A stretch of 64,000 nt of DNA, taken from contig NZ_RHOJ01000006.1 in NCBI RefSeq assembly GCF_003946485.1, positions 1 through 64,000 on the forward strand. The letters are read 5' to 3'. This document shows, piece after piece, positions 38,916 through 49,544 of this stretch. Made by a program: the position numbers and the translations under genes. The notes under the pieces were generated by a model. The model did not search any database, was not told where the DNA came from, and was given only the letters and a program-made list of their open reading frames with translations. The DNA comes from Lacticaseibacillus jixianensis. GTDB taxonomy: Bacteria; Bacillota; Bacilli; Lactobacillales; Lactobacillaceae. Each line of letters opens with the position of its first letter. The first letter of the stretch is position 1.

Positions 38916-39863
38916 ATGCAAGTGATCGATGTTCACCCGCCGTTAACGGCGGCGTTGGTACCCAGCCAGCCGATCGTGCTGGCACTGGGGTTTTTTGATG
39001 GGGTGCACTGCGGCCACCAGGCGGTGATCGCCCGCGCCAAGCGCGAGGCCGATCAGCGCGGGCTGAAGCTGGCCGTGATGACGTTTGACGTTCATCCCGC
39101 GGTGATCTACCGCGGCGTTGCCGCCGATCAGGTCAAGTACCTGTCCCCGCGGCCCCGCAAAATCGAGCTGATGGCGGACTGCGGGGTGGACCTGCTGTAT
39201 TTTGTCCACTTTACTGACGCGTTTGCGGCGCTTAAGCCCCAGGCCTTTGTCGACCAGTACCTCGTGGGGCTGAACGCCGCCGTGGTGGTCGCCGGCTTTG
39301 ACTACACTTACGGCAAGCACGACATCGCCAACATGCAGACGCTGCCGCGTTACGCCCGGGAGCGGTTTGCCATCATCACCGTACCCAAGGCCGTGGCCGG
39401 CGGGCAAAAGGTCTCCTCGACGCGCGTGCGCAAGGCGCTGGACGAAGGGGACGTGGACCTGGCCAACCACCTGCTCGGCTACCGCTACCAAACCAGCGGC
39501 ACAGTCGTTCACGGTGAAGCGCGGGGGAGCACGATCGGCTACCCCACGGCCAACGTGCAGGCACCAGCCAATGAGCGGATCCCGGGTATTGCTGTTTACG
39601 TGGTCCGCCTTAAGGTGTTGGGCCACTGGTATCCGGGCATGGCCTCGGTCGGCCGGAACATTACCTTTGGCCCGGGCCGCCCGGTCACCGTTGAGGTCAA
39701 CTTGTTTGCTTTTCATCAGGATATTTATGGCGAGCCCGTGCGCGTGGAGTGGGTGCACCGGCTGCGCGGGGACATGATGTTTGATTCCGCGGCGGGACTA
39801 GTGAAGCAGCTCGGCCAGGACGAACAGGATGCCGTGGCATACTTGAAGGAGCTGACGGACTAA
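38916..39863 (+). CDS. ribF: Bifunctional riboflavin kinase/FAD synthetase
   Basis: Converts riboflavin to FMN and FMN to FAD. 315 residues from the ATG at 38916 after GAGGAG. The N-terminal adenylyltransferase domain has LALGFFDGVHCGHQAVI; the C-terminal kinase domain starts near GTVVHGEARGSTIGYPTAN. It follows truB, as in most Firmicutes, and its stop overlaps the hemW start by one base. Confidence 0.95.
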   Translation: MQVIDVHPPLTAALVPSQPIVLALGFFDGVHCGHQAVIARAKREADQRGLKLAVMTFDVHPAVIYRGVAADQVKYLSPRPRKIELMADCGVDLLYFVHFTDAFAALKPQAFVDQYLVGLNAAVVVAGFDYTYGKHDIANMQTLPRYARERFAIITVPKAVAGGQKVSSTRVRKALDEGDVDLANHLLGYRYQTSGTVVHGEARGSTIGYPTANVQAPANERIPGIAVYVVRLKVLGHWYPGMASVGRNITFGPGRPVTVEVNLFAFHQDIYGEPVRVEWVHRLRGDMMFDSAAGLVKQLGQDEQDAVAYLKELTD

Positions 39864-41008
39864 TGGCTGGCGCGTACGTGCACATTCCGTTTTGTTCACA
39901 TATTTGCTATTATTGCGATTTCAATAAAGTGTTCATCGAGGGCCAGCCGGTGGACGATTACGTCGCCATGCTGATCCGCGAGATGAAGCTGGTCATGGCC
40001 AGCCATCCAGACGAGACCATCCAGACCGTGTACGTCGGGGGTGGCACGCCCACGGCTTTGACGCCGGCGCAGCTTGAACGGCTGATCACGGGTATTCGCG
40101 CTGCGCTGCACTTTGACCACGGAGAATTCACGTTTGAGGCCAATCCTAATGACCTGCTGACCAAGGACAAGCTGCAAGTGCTGCATGATAACGGGGTCAA
40201 CCGGCTGTCGATCGGCGTGCAGTCCTTCAACGACGAGATCCTGAAGCGCATCGGCCGCACCCACCGGGCCAAGGATGTCTACCAAGCGATTGCCAATGCC
40301 CGCGCGGTTGGGTTTGACAACCTGTCGATCGACTTGATCTTTCGGCTGCCGCAGCAGAGCCGCGAGGACTTCTTAAGCAGTCTGCACAAGGCGCTGGCGC
40401 TTGATCTGCCGCATTACTCCACTTATTCGTTGATCCTCGAGCGCAAAACCATCTTTTACAACCTGATGCGGTCCGGGCGCCTGCAGCTGCCGAGTCAGGA
40501 CGTCGAAGCGGACATGTACCAGGACGCCATCGACCTGATGGAAGCCGCCGGCCGGCACCAGTACGAGATCTCAAACTTTGCCAAGCTCGGGTACCAGTGC
40601 CAGCACAACCTGCTTTACTGGCAAAATGAGCACTACTTCGGCTTTGGGGCGGGGGCGTTCGGCTACATCGGCCGCGATCGCTACCACAATTTTGGTCCGA
40701 TCAAGCAGTACCTGGCCCCGCTGCACGCGCACAAGGTCCCGGTCATCGAGCACCACCTGGTCCCCTTGGAAGAGCAGATCGAAGAGGAGATGTTCCTCGG
40801 CCTGCGCACCCGCGCAGGCGTTTCCCAACAGCGCTTCGCAAGCCGCTACCACATGACCATTCAAGACGTCTACGGCGACCTGCTTCAAAGGCTGGCGGAC
40901 CAGCAGCTGATCGAAGTTGCCGGGGACGCCGTCCGGCTGACCAACCAAGGGCAGTTTTTGGGTAATGAAGTCTTCCAGCAGTTCCTCATCGATGGTCAGC
41001 TGATTTAA
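39863..41008 (+). CDS. hemW: Radical SAM protein HemW
   Basis: Radical SAM protein; HemW is a heme chaperone, not a true coproporphyrinogen oxidase (family knowledge). 381 residues. Iron-sulfur ligands C11, C15 and C18 in [20 protein letters not shown] and [13 protein letters not shown] follow. Lactobacilli usually do not make heme, so the client here is uncertain. First base shared with the ribF stop. Confidence 0.92.
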   Translation: MAGAYVHIPFCSHICYYCDFNKVFIEGQPVDDYVAMLIREMKLVMASHPDETIQTVYVGGGTPTALTPAQLERLITGIRAALHFDHGEFTFEANPNDLLTKDKLQVLHDNGVNRLSIGVQSFNDEILKRIGRTHRAKDVYQAIANARAVGFDNLSIDLIFRLPQQSREDFLSSLHKALALDLPHYSTYSLILERKTIFYNLMRSGRLQLPSQDVEADMYQDAIDLMEAAGRHQYEISNFAKLGYQCQHNLLYWQNEHYFGFGAGAFGYIGRDRYHNFGPIKQYLAPLHAHKVPVIEHHLVPLEEQIEEEMFLGLRTRAGVSQQRFASRYHMTIQDVYGDLLQRLADQQLIEVAGDAVRLTNQGQFLGNEVFQQFLIDGQLI

Positions 41009-41025
41009 GGTGGTGCGCGATGATG

Positions 41026-41055
41026 ATCGGTCTCGGTCCCGGGACCGATTTTTTT
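41026..41055 (+). terminator. Intrinsic terminator after hemW
   Basis: The stem ATCGGTC/GACCGAT with a short G/C loop is followed by T7. Confidence 0.85.
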
Positions 41056-41085
41056 GTGAAAACGGCGGGAATTAGCAGACTGACG

Positions 41086-41114
41086 TTGACTTTGCTAATC
41101 GCCATTGGTATATT
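41086..41114 (+). promoter_or_regulatory. Promoter of the hrcA operon
   Basis: TTGACT (41086-41091) and TATATT (41109-41114) with 17 bases between, just upstream of CIRCE. Confidence 0.88.
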
Positions 41115-41125
41115 AAGTAGTGTAC

Positions 41126-41152
41126 TTAGCACTCAAGAGCTTTCAGTGCTAA
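41126..41152 (+). promoter_or_regulatory. CIRCE operator
   Basis: TTAGCACTC, nine bases, CAGTGCTAA: the inverted repeat bound by HrcA, with one arm base changed from the GAGTGCTAA consensus. It lies between promoter and hrcA, so the operon is repressed until heat shock. Confidence 0.96.
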
Positions 41153-41166
41153 AAGAAGGTGGGATT

Positions 41167-42222
41167 ATGTTGACAAAACGCCAACTGCTCGTCCTAACTC
41201 AGATCATTCGCTCTTACACCGAAACCGGCCAGCCAGTCGGGTCCAAGGCGCTGATGGCGCAGCTGCCGGTTCACGTCAGTTCAGCAACGATCAGAAATGA
41301 CATGGCCGCGCTTGAAGACGAAGGTCTGATCAAGAAGACGCATAGCAGCTCCGGCCGCGTCCCATCGACTAAAGGTTACCGTTACTACTTGGACAACCTC
41401 GTCGAGCCGGCCGCGGTCATGCCTAGCGAGATTGCTGCGATCCAGCAGGGGTTCGGCGGGCATTTTTACAAGATCGATGAGATCGTGGCGCAAAGCGCGC
41501 GCATCCTGTCGAATCTGACGAGTTACACGGCCATCACCCTGGGCCCGGAGGTCACCAACCTCAAGCTTACCGGCTTCCGGCTGGTGCCGCTGGGCAACCA
41601 CCAGGTGATGGCGATCCTGGTCACCAGCAACGGCAACGTGGAGAGTCAGCTCTTCACGCTGCCCCCTGAGATCGACTCCGAGGCGGTTGAAAAAGCCATC
41701 CGGATCATCAACGATCAGCTGGTGGGCTTGTCTTTGGGTGAGGTGGCCCAGAAGCTTCAAACCGAGGTGCCGACCGTCCTGTTCAAGTACATGACCAGCC
41801 CGGACGGGTTCCTTGATTTGTTTGGCAATGTCCTCCGGAAGGCCGCGGCCGAGCGCTTTTACGTCGGCGGGCGCCTGAACCTGATGGATTACCTGGGCGA
41901 CAGCGACGTCGATCAGCTGAAACGGCTGTTGACCATGATGGACGAGGATCAGGGACCGGGGCGCCAGGGGTTCAACACACTGCTCGGCCCGCTCCATGAT
42001 TCTCACATCAAGGTCAAGCTCGGCTCTGAGCTGACCCCAGACGTCCTGGAGAACCTGAGCCTGCTGACCGCGAATTATTCGGTCGGCGAGCACGGCACCG
42101 GCATGATCGCTTTGATCGGGCCGACGCAGATGCCATACTCCAAAATGATCGGTTTGCTTGATGCCTTCCGGGAAGAGCTCGCCAAGCGGCTGACCGATTA
42201 CTACAATCATTACGATCAGTGA
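41167..42222 (+). CDS. hrcA: Heat-inducible transcription repressor HrcA
   Basis: Represses the chaperone operons by binding CIRCE. 351 residues from the ATG at 41167; the open frame back to 41020 covers the promoter and cannot be coding. Winged-helix N-terminus [20 protein letters not shown] and [19 protein letters not shown]-terminal sensing domain. The site just upstream shows autoregulation. Confidence 0.96.
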   Translation: MLTKRQLLVLTQIIRSYTETGQPVGSKALMAQLPVHVSSATIRNDMAALEDEGLIKKTHSSSGRVPSTKGYRYYLDNLVEPAAVMPSEIAAIQQGFGGHFYKIDEIVAQSARILSNLTSYTAITLGPEVTNLKLTGFRLVPLGNHQVMAILVTSNGNVESQLFTLPPEIDSEAVEKAIRIINDQLVGLSLGEVAQKLQTEVPTVLFKYMTSPDGFLDLFGNVLRKAAAERFYVGGRLNLMDYLGDSDVDQLKRLLTMMDEDQGPGRQGFNTLLGPLHDSHIKVKLGSELTPDVLENLSLLTANYSVGEHGTGMIALIGPTQMPYSKMIGLLDAFREELAKRLTDYYNHYDQ

Positions 42223-42236
42223 TAGGAGGCATGAAA

Positions 42237-42839
42237 TTGACAGAAAAGCAAACCAAAAAGACTGAAGCCAAGCAAGCACCAAAGCCGGCAGCCAAGGCGG
42301 AGGCGAAGGCCCAAAAGAAGGAGCCAAGCCTGCGCGACGAGATCGAGGCCGAAATGAAGGATGACCTCAAAGAGCAGGTCGCAGAGTCCGACGTTGACGT
42401 TGCGGCGCTGCAAAAAGAGCGCGACGAGCTTGAGGACAAGTACCTGCGCGCGGCCGCCGAAATGAACAACATGAACAAGCGCTTCAACAAGGAGCGCGCG
42501 GACATGGCGAAATACGACGGCCAGAAGCTGGCAGCCGCGGTGTTGCCAGTGCTGGATAACCTTGAGCGGGCCTTAGCGACCGAGGTCAAAGACGACGGCG
42601 CCGCTTCGCTGAAGAAGGGCGTCGAGATGGTCTACAACCACCTGGACAACGCCTTGAAGGCAAATGGCGTCACCGAAATTGAGGCCAAAGGCAAGTTTGA
42701 CCCGACGCTTGAGCAGGCCGTGCAAACCGTGGCGGCCGATCAAGACCACGCGAAAGACACCGTGGTCCAGGTCCTGCAAAAGGGCTACAAGCTCAAGGAC
42801 CGGGTGCTGCGGCCAGCCATGGTCGTTGTTGCAAATTAG
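42237..42839 (+). CDS. grpE: Nucleotide exchange factor GrpE
   Basis: Releases ADP from DnaK and acts as a thermosensor. 200 residues from the TTG at 42237, with AGGAGG 8 bases before it; the ATG at 42231 is too close to that site. A Lys/Ala-rich N-terminal tail, a long coiled coil (~55-100, LQKERDELEDKYLRAAAEM), then the beta domain with PTLEQAVQTVAAD. Part of hrcA-grpE-dnaK. Confidence 0.95.
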   Translation: MTEKQTKKTEAKQAPKPAAKAEAKAQKKEPSLRDEIEAEMKDDLKEQVAESDVDVAALQKERDELEDKYLRAAAEMNNMNKRFNKERADMAKYDGQKLAAAVLPVLDNLERALATEVKDDGAASLKKGVEMVYNHLDNALKANGVTEIEAKGKFDPTLEQAVQTVAADQDHAKDTVVQVLQKGYKLKDRVLRPAMVVVAN

Positions 42840-42871
42840 TCAATTAAACTGTTAAAAGAAGGGAATTTACC

Positions 42872-44734
42872 ATGAGTAAAGTAATTGGGATCGACTTAGG
42901 AACGACTAACTCTGCGGTCGCGGTACTTGAAGGCGGCCAGCCGAAGATCATCACCAACCCAGAAGGCAACCGCACCACGCCATCCGTTGTGGCGTTCAAA
43001 GACGGCGAAATTCAAGTTGGTGAAGTGGCCAAGCGGCAAGCCATCACCAACCCGGACACCATCACTTCGATCAAGCGTCACATGGGCGAAGCTGGATACA
43101 AGGTCAAGGTCGGCGACAAGGAATACACCCCGCAGGAAATTTCTGCGATGATCCTGCAATACATCAAGAAGTTTGCTGAAGATTACCTGGGTGAGGAAGT
43201 CACCGATGCGGTCATCACCGTGCCGGCTTACTTCAACGACTCACAGCGTCAGGCGACTAAGGATGCCGGCAAGATCGCCGGGCTGAACGTCTCTCGGATC
43301 GTTAACGAACCAACCGCTTCGGCCTTGGCCTATGGCCTGGACAAGGGCGACAAGGACGAAAAGGTCCTGGTTTACGACCTTGGCGGGGGCACGTTTGATG
43401 TGTCCATCCTGCAACTGGGCGACGGCGTCTTTGAAGTCCTGTCCACCAACGGCGACACGCACCTGGGCGGCGATGATTTTGACAACAAGATCATCGACTG
43501 GCTGGTCAGCGAGTTCAAGAAGGACAACAACATCGACCTGTCCAAGGATAAGATGGCGATGCAGCGCCTGAAGGACGCCGCCGAAAAGGCGAAGAAGGAC
43601 CTGTCCGGGGTTTCTCAGACCCAGATCTCACTGCCATTCATTTCTGCTGGCGCCAACGGCCCGCTGCACTTGGAACGCACGCTGACTAAGGCACAATTCG
43701 ATCAGATGACTGAGGACTTGGTCGACAAGACCAAGATCCCGGTTGAAAACGCCATGAAGGATGCCGGGCTCACCAACGCCGACATCGACAAGGTCATCTT
43801 AAATGGTGGGTCCACCCGGATCCCAGCCGTTCAGGAAGCCGTCAAGAGCTGGACCGGCAAGGAGCCTGATCACAGCATCAACCCTGACGAGGCCGTTGCG
43901 CTGGGCGCTGCCATTCAGGGCGGAGTCATTTCCGGTGACGTCAAGGATGTCGTACTGCTGGATGTCACCCCGTTGTCGCTTGGCATCGAAACCATGGGCG
44001 GCGTGTTCACCAAGCTGATCGACCGCAACACGACGATCCCGACTTCCAAGAGCCAAGTCTTCTCCACTGCTGCGGACAACCAGCCAGCCGTTGACATTCA
44101 CGTGCTGCAGGGCGAACGCCCAATGGCCGCGGATAACAAGACGCTCGGCCGCTTCCAGCTGACCGACATTCCGGCGGCACCGCGGGGCGTTCCTCAGATC
44201 GAAGTCAAGTTTGACATCGACAAGAACGGCATCGTGCAGGTTTCCGCCAAGGACCTAGGCACCGGCAAGTCCCAGAACATCACGATCAAGAGTTCGTCAG
44301 GCCTGTCCGACGAAGAGATCGATCGCATGATGAAGGAAGCCAAGGAAAACGAGGAAGCCGACAAGAAGCGCAAGGAAGAAGTCGACCTCAAGAACGACGT
44401 TGACCAGCTGATCTTCCAGACCGACAAGACGCTGAAGGACCTCAAGGGCAAAGTGTCCGACGAAGAGATCAAGAAGGCGCAAGACGCCGAGGATGCACTG
44501 AAGAAGGCGCAACAAGAAAACAACATCGAGGACATGAAGACCAAGCGCGACGACCTGAATAAGATCGTGCAAGATCTGACCGTCAAGCTTTACGAACAGG
44601 CGCAAAAAGAGCAGCAGGCTAAGGGCGATGCCCAAGGCAGCAGTGCGGCTGGCAGCACCGGTTCCGCGGCAAGCGGCGACGATGGCAAGACCTTCGACGG
44701 CGAGTACAAGGATGTCAACGACGACAAGAAGTAA
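42872..44734 (+). CDS. dnaK: Chaperone protein DnaK
   Basis: Hsp70 ATPase chaperone. 620 residues. The N-terminal nucleotide-binding domain has [30 protein letters not shown] and [13 protein letters not shown]. The substrate-binding domain follows from ~385, then a lid and a disordered tail rich in Gly/Ser/Ala. Gram-positive type (lacks the ~24-residue segment of E. coli DnaK in the ATPase domain). RBS AGAAGGG. Confidence 0.97.
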   Translation: MSKVIGIDLGTTNSAVAVLEGGQPKIITNPEGNRTTPSVVAFKDGEIQVGEVAKRQAITNPDTITSIKRHMGEAGYKVKVGDKEYTPQEISAMILQYIKKFAEDYLGEEVTDAVITVPAYFNDSQRQATKDAGKIAGLNVSRIVNEPTASALAYGLDKGDKDEKVLVYDLGGGTFDVSILQLGDGVFEVLSTNGDTHLGGDDFDNKIIDWLVSEFKKDNNIDLSKDKMAMQRLKDAAEKAKKDLSGVSQTQISLPFISAGANGPLHLERTLTKAQFDQMTEDLVDKTKIPVENAMKDAGLTNADIDKVILNGGSTRIPAVQEAVKSWTGKEPDHSINPDEAVALGAAIQGGVISGDVKDVVLLDVTPLSLGIETMGGVFTKLIDRNTTIPTSKSQVFSTAADNQPAVDIHVLQGERPMAADNKTLGRFQLTDIPAAPRGVPQIEVKFDIDKNGIVQVSAKDLGTGKSQNITIKSSSGLSDEEIDRMMKEAKENEEADKKRKEEVDLKNDVDQLIFQTDKTLKDLKGKVSDEEIKKAQDAEDALKKAQQENNIEDMKTKRDDLNKIVQDLTVKLYEQAQKEQQAKGDAQGSSAAGSTGSAASGDDGKTFDGEYKDVNDDKK

Positions 44735-44751
44735 TCGTCTGTCCTAGAATG

Positions 44752-44780
44752 AAGCCAAGGCCAACTGGCTTTGGCTTTTT
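44752..44780 (+). terminator. Intrinsic terminator after dnaK
   Basis: The stem GCCAAGGCC/GGCTTTGGC with loop AACT is followed by T5, so dnaJ is at least partly separate. Confidence 0.85.
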
Positions 44781-44795
44781 GTTTGGTGAGGCGTT

Positions 44796-44825
44796 TTGCG
44801 CGCCTTGGCCAGAATGTGGTATCCT
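44796..44825 (+). promoter_or_regulatory. Probable dnaJ promoter
   Basis: TTGCGC (44796-44801) and TATCCT (44820-44825), 18 bases apart. No CIRCE is seen here, so dnaJ's own transcript is not HrcA-controlled. Confidence 0.5.
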
Positions 44826-44870
44826 GAGTAAGCTTTTTTGGGCGTACGCACCCATTTCAAGGAGGCAACA

Positions 44871-46031
44871 ATGGCAGACAAGGATTATTACGAAACACTC
44901 GGTGTCGCCCGGGATGCCAGCGACGACGAGATCAAAAAGGCCTTTCGGCAGCTCTCGAAAAAGTACCATCCGGACATTAACCACGCGCCGGGCGCCGAGG
45001 CGAAATTCAAAGAGATCAACGAGGCCTATCAGGTCCTGTCCGACCCGCAAAAGCGGGCGGCCTATGACCAGTACGGCTCTGCCGACGGGGCCCAGGGCTT
45101 CGGCGGTCAGGGCTTTGGCGGGAGTCAGGGCTTCTCCAGCTTTGGCGGCAGTCAAGGGTTCGGCGGCTTTGACGACATCTTCAGCCAGTTCTTCGGCGGC
45201 GGTCAGGGCGGCGGCCAAAGCGCCACTGCGCCGCGCCAAGGGGCCGATTTGCAGTACCGCATGGACCTGACCTTTGAAGAGGCGGTATTTGGCAAGGACA
45301 CCAAGATCTCCTACGATCGAGAAGCGGTCTGCCACACCTGCAACGGCTCAGGCGCCAAGCCTGGCACCAGTCCTGTGACCTGTTCCAAGTGCCACGGTTC
45401 TGGGTACATTCAGGTGCAGCGCAACACGCCGCTGGGCGCAATGATGACCCGTGAGGTCTGCGATGTGTGCCACGGCACCGGTAAAGAGATCAAGGAGAAG
45501 TGCCCGACCTGCGGCGGCAGCGGCCACGAGAAGCAGCGGCACACGATCGACGTGAAGGTGCCAGGCGGCGTCGAGGACGGCCAGCAGATCCGGTTGCACG
45601 GTGCCGGCGAGGCCGGCACCAACAACGGCCCGTATGGGGACCTGTTCATCGTGTTCCGCGTGGCCAAGAGTGATAAGTTCGACCGCGACGGCACGACGAT
45701 CTACTACAAGCTGCCGATCAGTTTTGCCCAGGCGGCCTTGGGTGACACGATCAAGGTCGACACGGTGCACGGCCCAGTGGAGCTGAAGATCCCCGCCGGG
45801 ACCCAGACGGACAGCAAGTTCCGCCTGCGCGGTAAAGGCGCTCCGAACCCGAACCGGCCCAACGCGGGCTTTGGCGATCAGATGGTCACCGTCACCGTGG
45901 CAACGCCGAAGGGCTTGAACCAGAAGCAAAAGGACGCCTTGATGGCCTTTGCCGCGGCCAGCGGTGAGGACGTCACCCCGCACGAAGGATCGCTTTTCGA
46001 CCGGGTCAAGGAAGCGTTCAAGAATAAGTAA
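44871..46031 (+). CDS. dnaJ: Chaperone protein DnaJ
   Basis: Hsp40 co-chaperone that delivers substrates to DnaK. 386 residues from the ATG at 44871 after AAGGAGG. J domain ~1-70 with KYHPDINH; Gly/Phe region ~75-125 with repeated GGSQGF; four zinc motifs [24 protein letters not shown] and CPTCGGSG (~150-210); C-terminal substrate domains. Type I DnaJ, complete. Confidence 0.97.
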   Translation: MADKDYYETLGVARDASDDEIKKAFRQLSKKYHPDINHAPGAEAKFKEINEAYQVLSDPQKRAAYDQYGSADGAQGFGGQGFGGSQGFSSFGGSQGFGGFDDIFSQFFGGGQGGGQSATAPRQGADLQYRMDLTFEEAVFGKDTKISYDREAVCHTCNGSGAKPGTSPVTCSKCHGSGYIQVQRNTPLGAMMTREVCDVCHGTGKEIKEKCPTCGGSGHEKQRHTIDVKVPGGVEDGQQIRLHGAGEAGTNNGPYGDLFIVFRVAKSDKFDRDGTTIYYKLPISFAQAALGDTIKVDTVHGPVELKIPAGTQTDSKFRLRGKGAPNPNRPNAGFGDQMVTVTVATPKGLNQKQKDALMAFAAASGEDVTPHEGSLFDRVKEAFKNK

Positions 46032-46033
46032 CC

Positions 46034-46067
46034 AAAAAGAAACTGCTCACCCGAGCAGTTTCTTTTT
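46034..46067 (+). terminator. Intrinsic terminator after dnaJ
   Basis: The stem AAAGAAACTGCTC/GAGCAGTTTCTTT around ACCC ends in T5. Confidence 0.9.
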
Positions 46068-46117
46068 GAGTCCGCGCGCCTGACGAGTTCGTCCAAGCCG
46101 TTGTGTGGCCGTGCGGT

Positions 46118-46146
46118 TTGAGTCCATCCGGTCGGCTTGTTATAAT
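46118..46146 (+). promoter_or_regulatory. lepA promoter
   Basis: TTGAGT (46118-46123) and TATAAT (46141-46146) with 17 bases between. Confidence 0.8.
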
Positions 46147-46180
46147 AGACTGATTAGAACAACACAGAAAGTGGGCACTC

Positions 46181-48028
<1,848 letters not shown>

Positions 48029-48087
48029 GGATTCTTCGCGCAGGCGGCCCGGTTAATTGGCCCTTTTGCCTACGCTTTGCCTACGCC

Positions 48088-48121
48088 AAAAACACCCAGA
48101 CCGACGCGTCTGGGTGTTTTT
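48088..48121. terminator. Bidirectional terminator after lepA
   Basis: The stem AAAAACACCCAGA/TCTGGGTGTTTTT serves lepA on the plus strand and the ASCH gene on the minus strand. Confidence 0.88.
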
Positions 48122-48148
48122 GCGCCTTGCCGCTGGGCAATGGTTTGA

Positions 48149-48619
48149 TTAGTGTGCCGCAGGTGGGTACAGCACGTGGAAGGACTCCAGCACCACCAGC
48201 GAGGCGGCGGGGTCGAAAGTGAGGCCGGCCGCCTGGTATTCCTGGGTAAAGAAGGCCTGGTGCACCTTGCGCCAGTGGGCCAGCGTCCGGTCGCCTTCGC
48301 CCTCTTTGAACGCGTGCGCTGCGGGCACCGCGGCAAACGAGCGGACCTCGACGCGGTCGGTGTACACCAGGGCGACCGGGGCGCCGCTGCCGTCAAGAAT
48401 GATGTCAAACGCGCCGGCCACCGGCAGGGGGGCGTTGTCCTTCGCGTACAGGGCGAAGCCACTGCTGGTGGCGGTTTTGACGCCGGTGCGCACGAGGTCA
48501 GCAAGGTGGTCTTGGTCGGCCTTGGTGGCGCCCAGTGCGTAGGCTTCGCCCAGCGGCGTGCCGGCGGGAATGACACCGACCGCAATCGCTGCCTGAAAGA
48601 ATTTCTGGATTTGGTCCAT
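48149..48619 (-). CDS. ASCH domain protein
   Basis: 156 residues from the ATG at 48619 after AAGGAG; the longer frame to 48757 runs into repeat DNA. The ASCH (PUA-like, RNA-binding) fold is suggested by LVRTGVKTATSSGFALYAK, the EVRSFAAVPAAHAFKEGEGD block and the end LESFHVLYP. Some relatives hydrolyse N4-acetylcytidine, but catalytic identity cannot be shown here. A repeat cluster lies directly upstream. Confidence 0.85.
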   Translation of the reverse strand: MDQIQKFFQAAIAVGVIPAGTPLGEAYALGATKADQDHLADLVRTGVKTATSSGFALYAKDNAPLPVAGAFDIILDGSGAPVALVYTDRVEVRSFAAVPAAHAFKEGEGDRTLAHWRKVHQAFFTQEYQAAGLTFDPAASLVVLESFHVLYPPAAH

Positions 48620-48633
48620 GGAGTCTCCTTGTC

Positions 48634-48679
48634 TAATTGGGTTGCGGGTCGGGCTAAGACCGGCGACCCTTCGCACCTT
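48634..48679 (-). repeat. Internally deleted palindromic repeat
   Basis: Read on the minus strand this has the full left end (AAGGTGCG, GGGTCGCC, CTTAGCCCGA), then jumps to a right end CAACCCAATTA, with the whole central hairpin missing. About 46 bases remain. Confidence 0.6.
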
Positions 48680-48682
48680 GTC

Positions 48683-48809
48683 GTAATCGGGCGCCGGCTT
48701 GGCAACGCCCGAGCATCTAGCTACGCTCCCACCCTCGTCGGCAAAATACGCCGACAATGGTGGAAGCTAGGCTAGCTGTCGGGCTAAATACGCCAAGCCT
48801 CTGCACCTT
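48683..48809 (-). repeat. Palindromic repeat, copy K
   Basis: Minus-strand reading: outer arms GGCTTGGC/GCCAAGCC, middle arms CCCGAC with GCTCGGG, inner arms CTTCCACC/GGTGGGAG, tip TGTCGGCG/TGCCGACG. Orientation follows the flanking minus-strand genes. Confidence 0.88.
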
Positions 48810-48811
48810 CA

Positions 48812-48980
48812 TAATTGGGCTTTGGGTTCGCAACGGCAGAGCGCATTGCTACGCCCGGCGCTTCACTCGCTTTGCGAGCAAAGCACCAGGCTATGATCAG
48901 CTTGTAGCGCATAGCGCGTACAAGCTGACATGCGTAGCGGCAATGCGTCTGCCTAAGTGCGCGAACCCGCCGCACCTTCA
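48812..48980 (-). repeat. Post-terminator palindromic repeat, variant copy L
   Basis: Minus-strand reading: outer arms GGGTTCGC/GCGAACCC, middle arms GGCAGA with TCTGCC. It contains the variant module (GCATGTCA, stem AGCTTGTA/TACAAGCT, TGATCATA), then a GCTTTGCTCGC/GCGAGTGAAGC hairpin. It begins next to the T-run of the terminator of the gene at 49020-49385. Confidence 0.82.
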
Positions 48981-49010
48981 AAAAAACGCCTGCCGGGCTG
49001 GCAGGCGTGG
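48981..49010 (-). terminator. Intrinsic terminator (minus strand)
   Basis: Minus-strand stem CGCCTGCCAG/CTGGCAGGCG-type pairing (GCCTGCC/GGCAGGC) followed by T7, just after the stop of the 121-residue gene. Confidence 0.85.
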
Positions 49011-49019
49011 GTCATCAAG

Positions 49020-49385
49020 TTAGAAGGTTTCTTTGTCCGCCTTGGATAAGGTTTCAGTCGGCATGGTCAAGCCCATGTGGTCGGCAAGCGTCCGCTTGGC
49101 GGCGTCACGGTTTTTGATCTGGTCCATATTCCAGATGATGTTCTCGATCTCACCGCCAGCGAAATCGAATTCCTCGCTGTAGATGTAGCCTTCTTCAGAC
49201 TTGCCTTCGCGGGCCTTGGTCAAGACGGCGGCCAGGGAGCGGGAGTAATCGATGTCAGTCAGCCGAGGCAGTTCCTTGGGGGTCACAAACCCCTGATCGT
49301 TCATTGCCTTTTCGGCGATCTTGGCGTCCTCATCGGGGATGTCGACAACGATTTTCGTTGCCTTTTTTACTTTGTCTTCTGCCAT
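49020..49385 (-). CDS. Hypothetical acidic protein
   Basis: 121 residues, no family recognised. The start MAEDKVKKATKIVVDIPDED at ATG 49385 follows GGAGAG. Soluble, acidic, probably helical; contains SEEGYIYSEEFDFAGGEIEN. It is a single-gene unit with an extended -10 promoter and a strong terminator, and codon use matches the neighbours, so I think it is expressed. Confidence 0.7.
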   Translation of the reverse strand: MAEDKVKKATKIVVDIPDEDAKIAEKAMNDQGFVTPKELPRLTDIDYSRSLAAVLTKAREGKSEEGYIYSEEFDFAGGEIENIIWNMDQIKNRDAAKRTLADHMGLTMPTETLSKADKETF

Positions 49386-49450
49386 AATGTTTCTCTCCAT
49401 TTCGTTTCAGTCACTGATCGAAGTTGGGCTGAGATTCTTATAACAAGTTG

Positions 49451-49459
49451 ATTATACCA
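49451..49459 (-). promoter_or_regulatory. Extended -10 promoter of the hypothetical gene
   Basis: TGGTATAAT on the minus strand, about 65 bases before the start codon. Confidence 0.55.
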
Positions 49460-49510
49460 CGCTTTCATTACTGGTTTCCAAAAACTGTCCCGGCGGCCGC
49501 CGAGAAAGTC

Positions 49511-49519
49511 TGATATACT
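49511..49519 (+). promoter_or_regulatory. Extended -10 promoter of recJ
   Basis: TGATATACT, with TG one base before TATACT, about 25 bases before the recJ start; no clear -35 box. Confidence 0.5.
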
Positions 49520-49544
49520 ATTGCGGTTAGAAAGGAAGACGACG

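Noticed and set aside
41020-41166. N-terminal extension of hrcA to 41020
   Set aside because: The extension would contain the hemW terminator, the promoter and CIRCE.
48757-49023. 88-residue plus-strand open frame
   Set aside because: Lies entirely in repeat copies K and L, opposite to the direction of the flanking genes.
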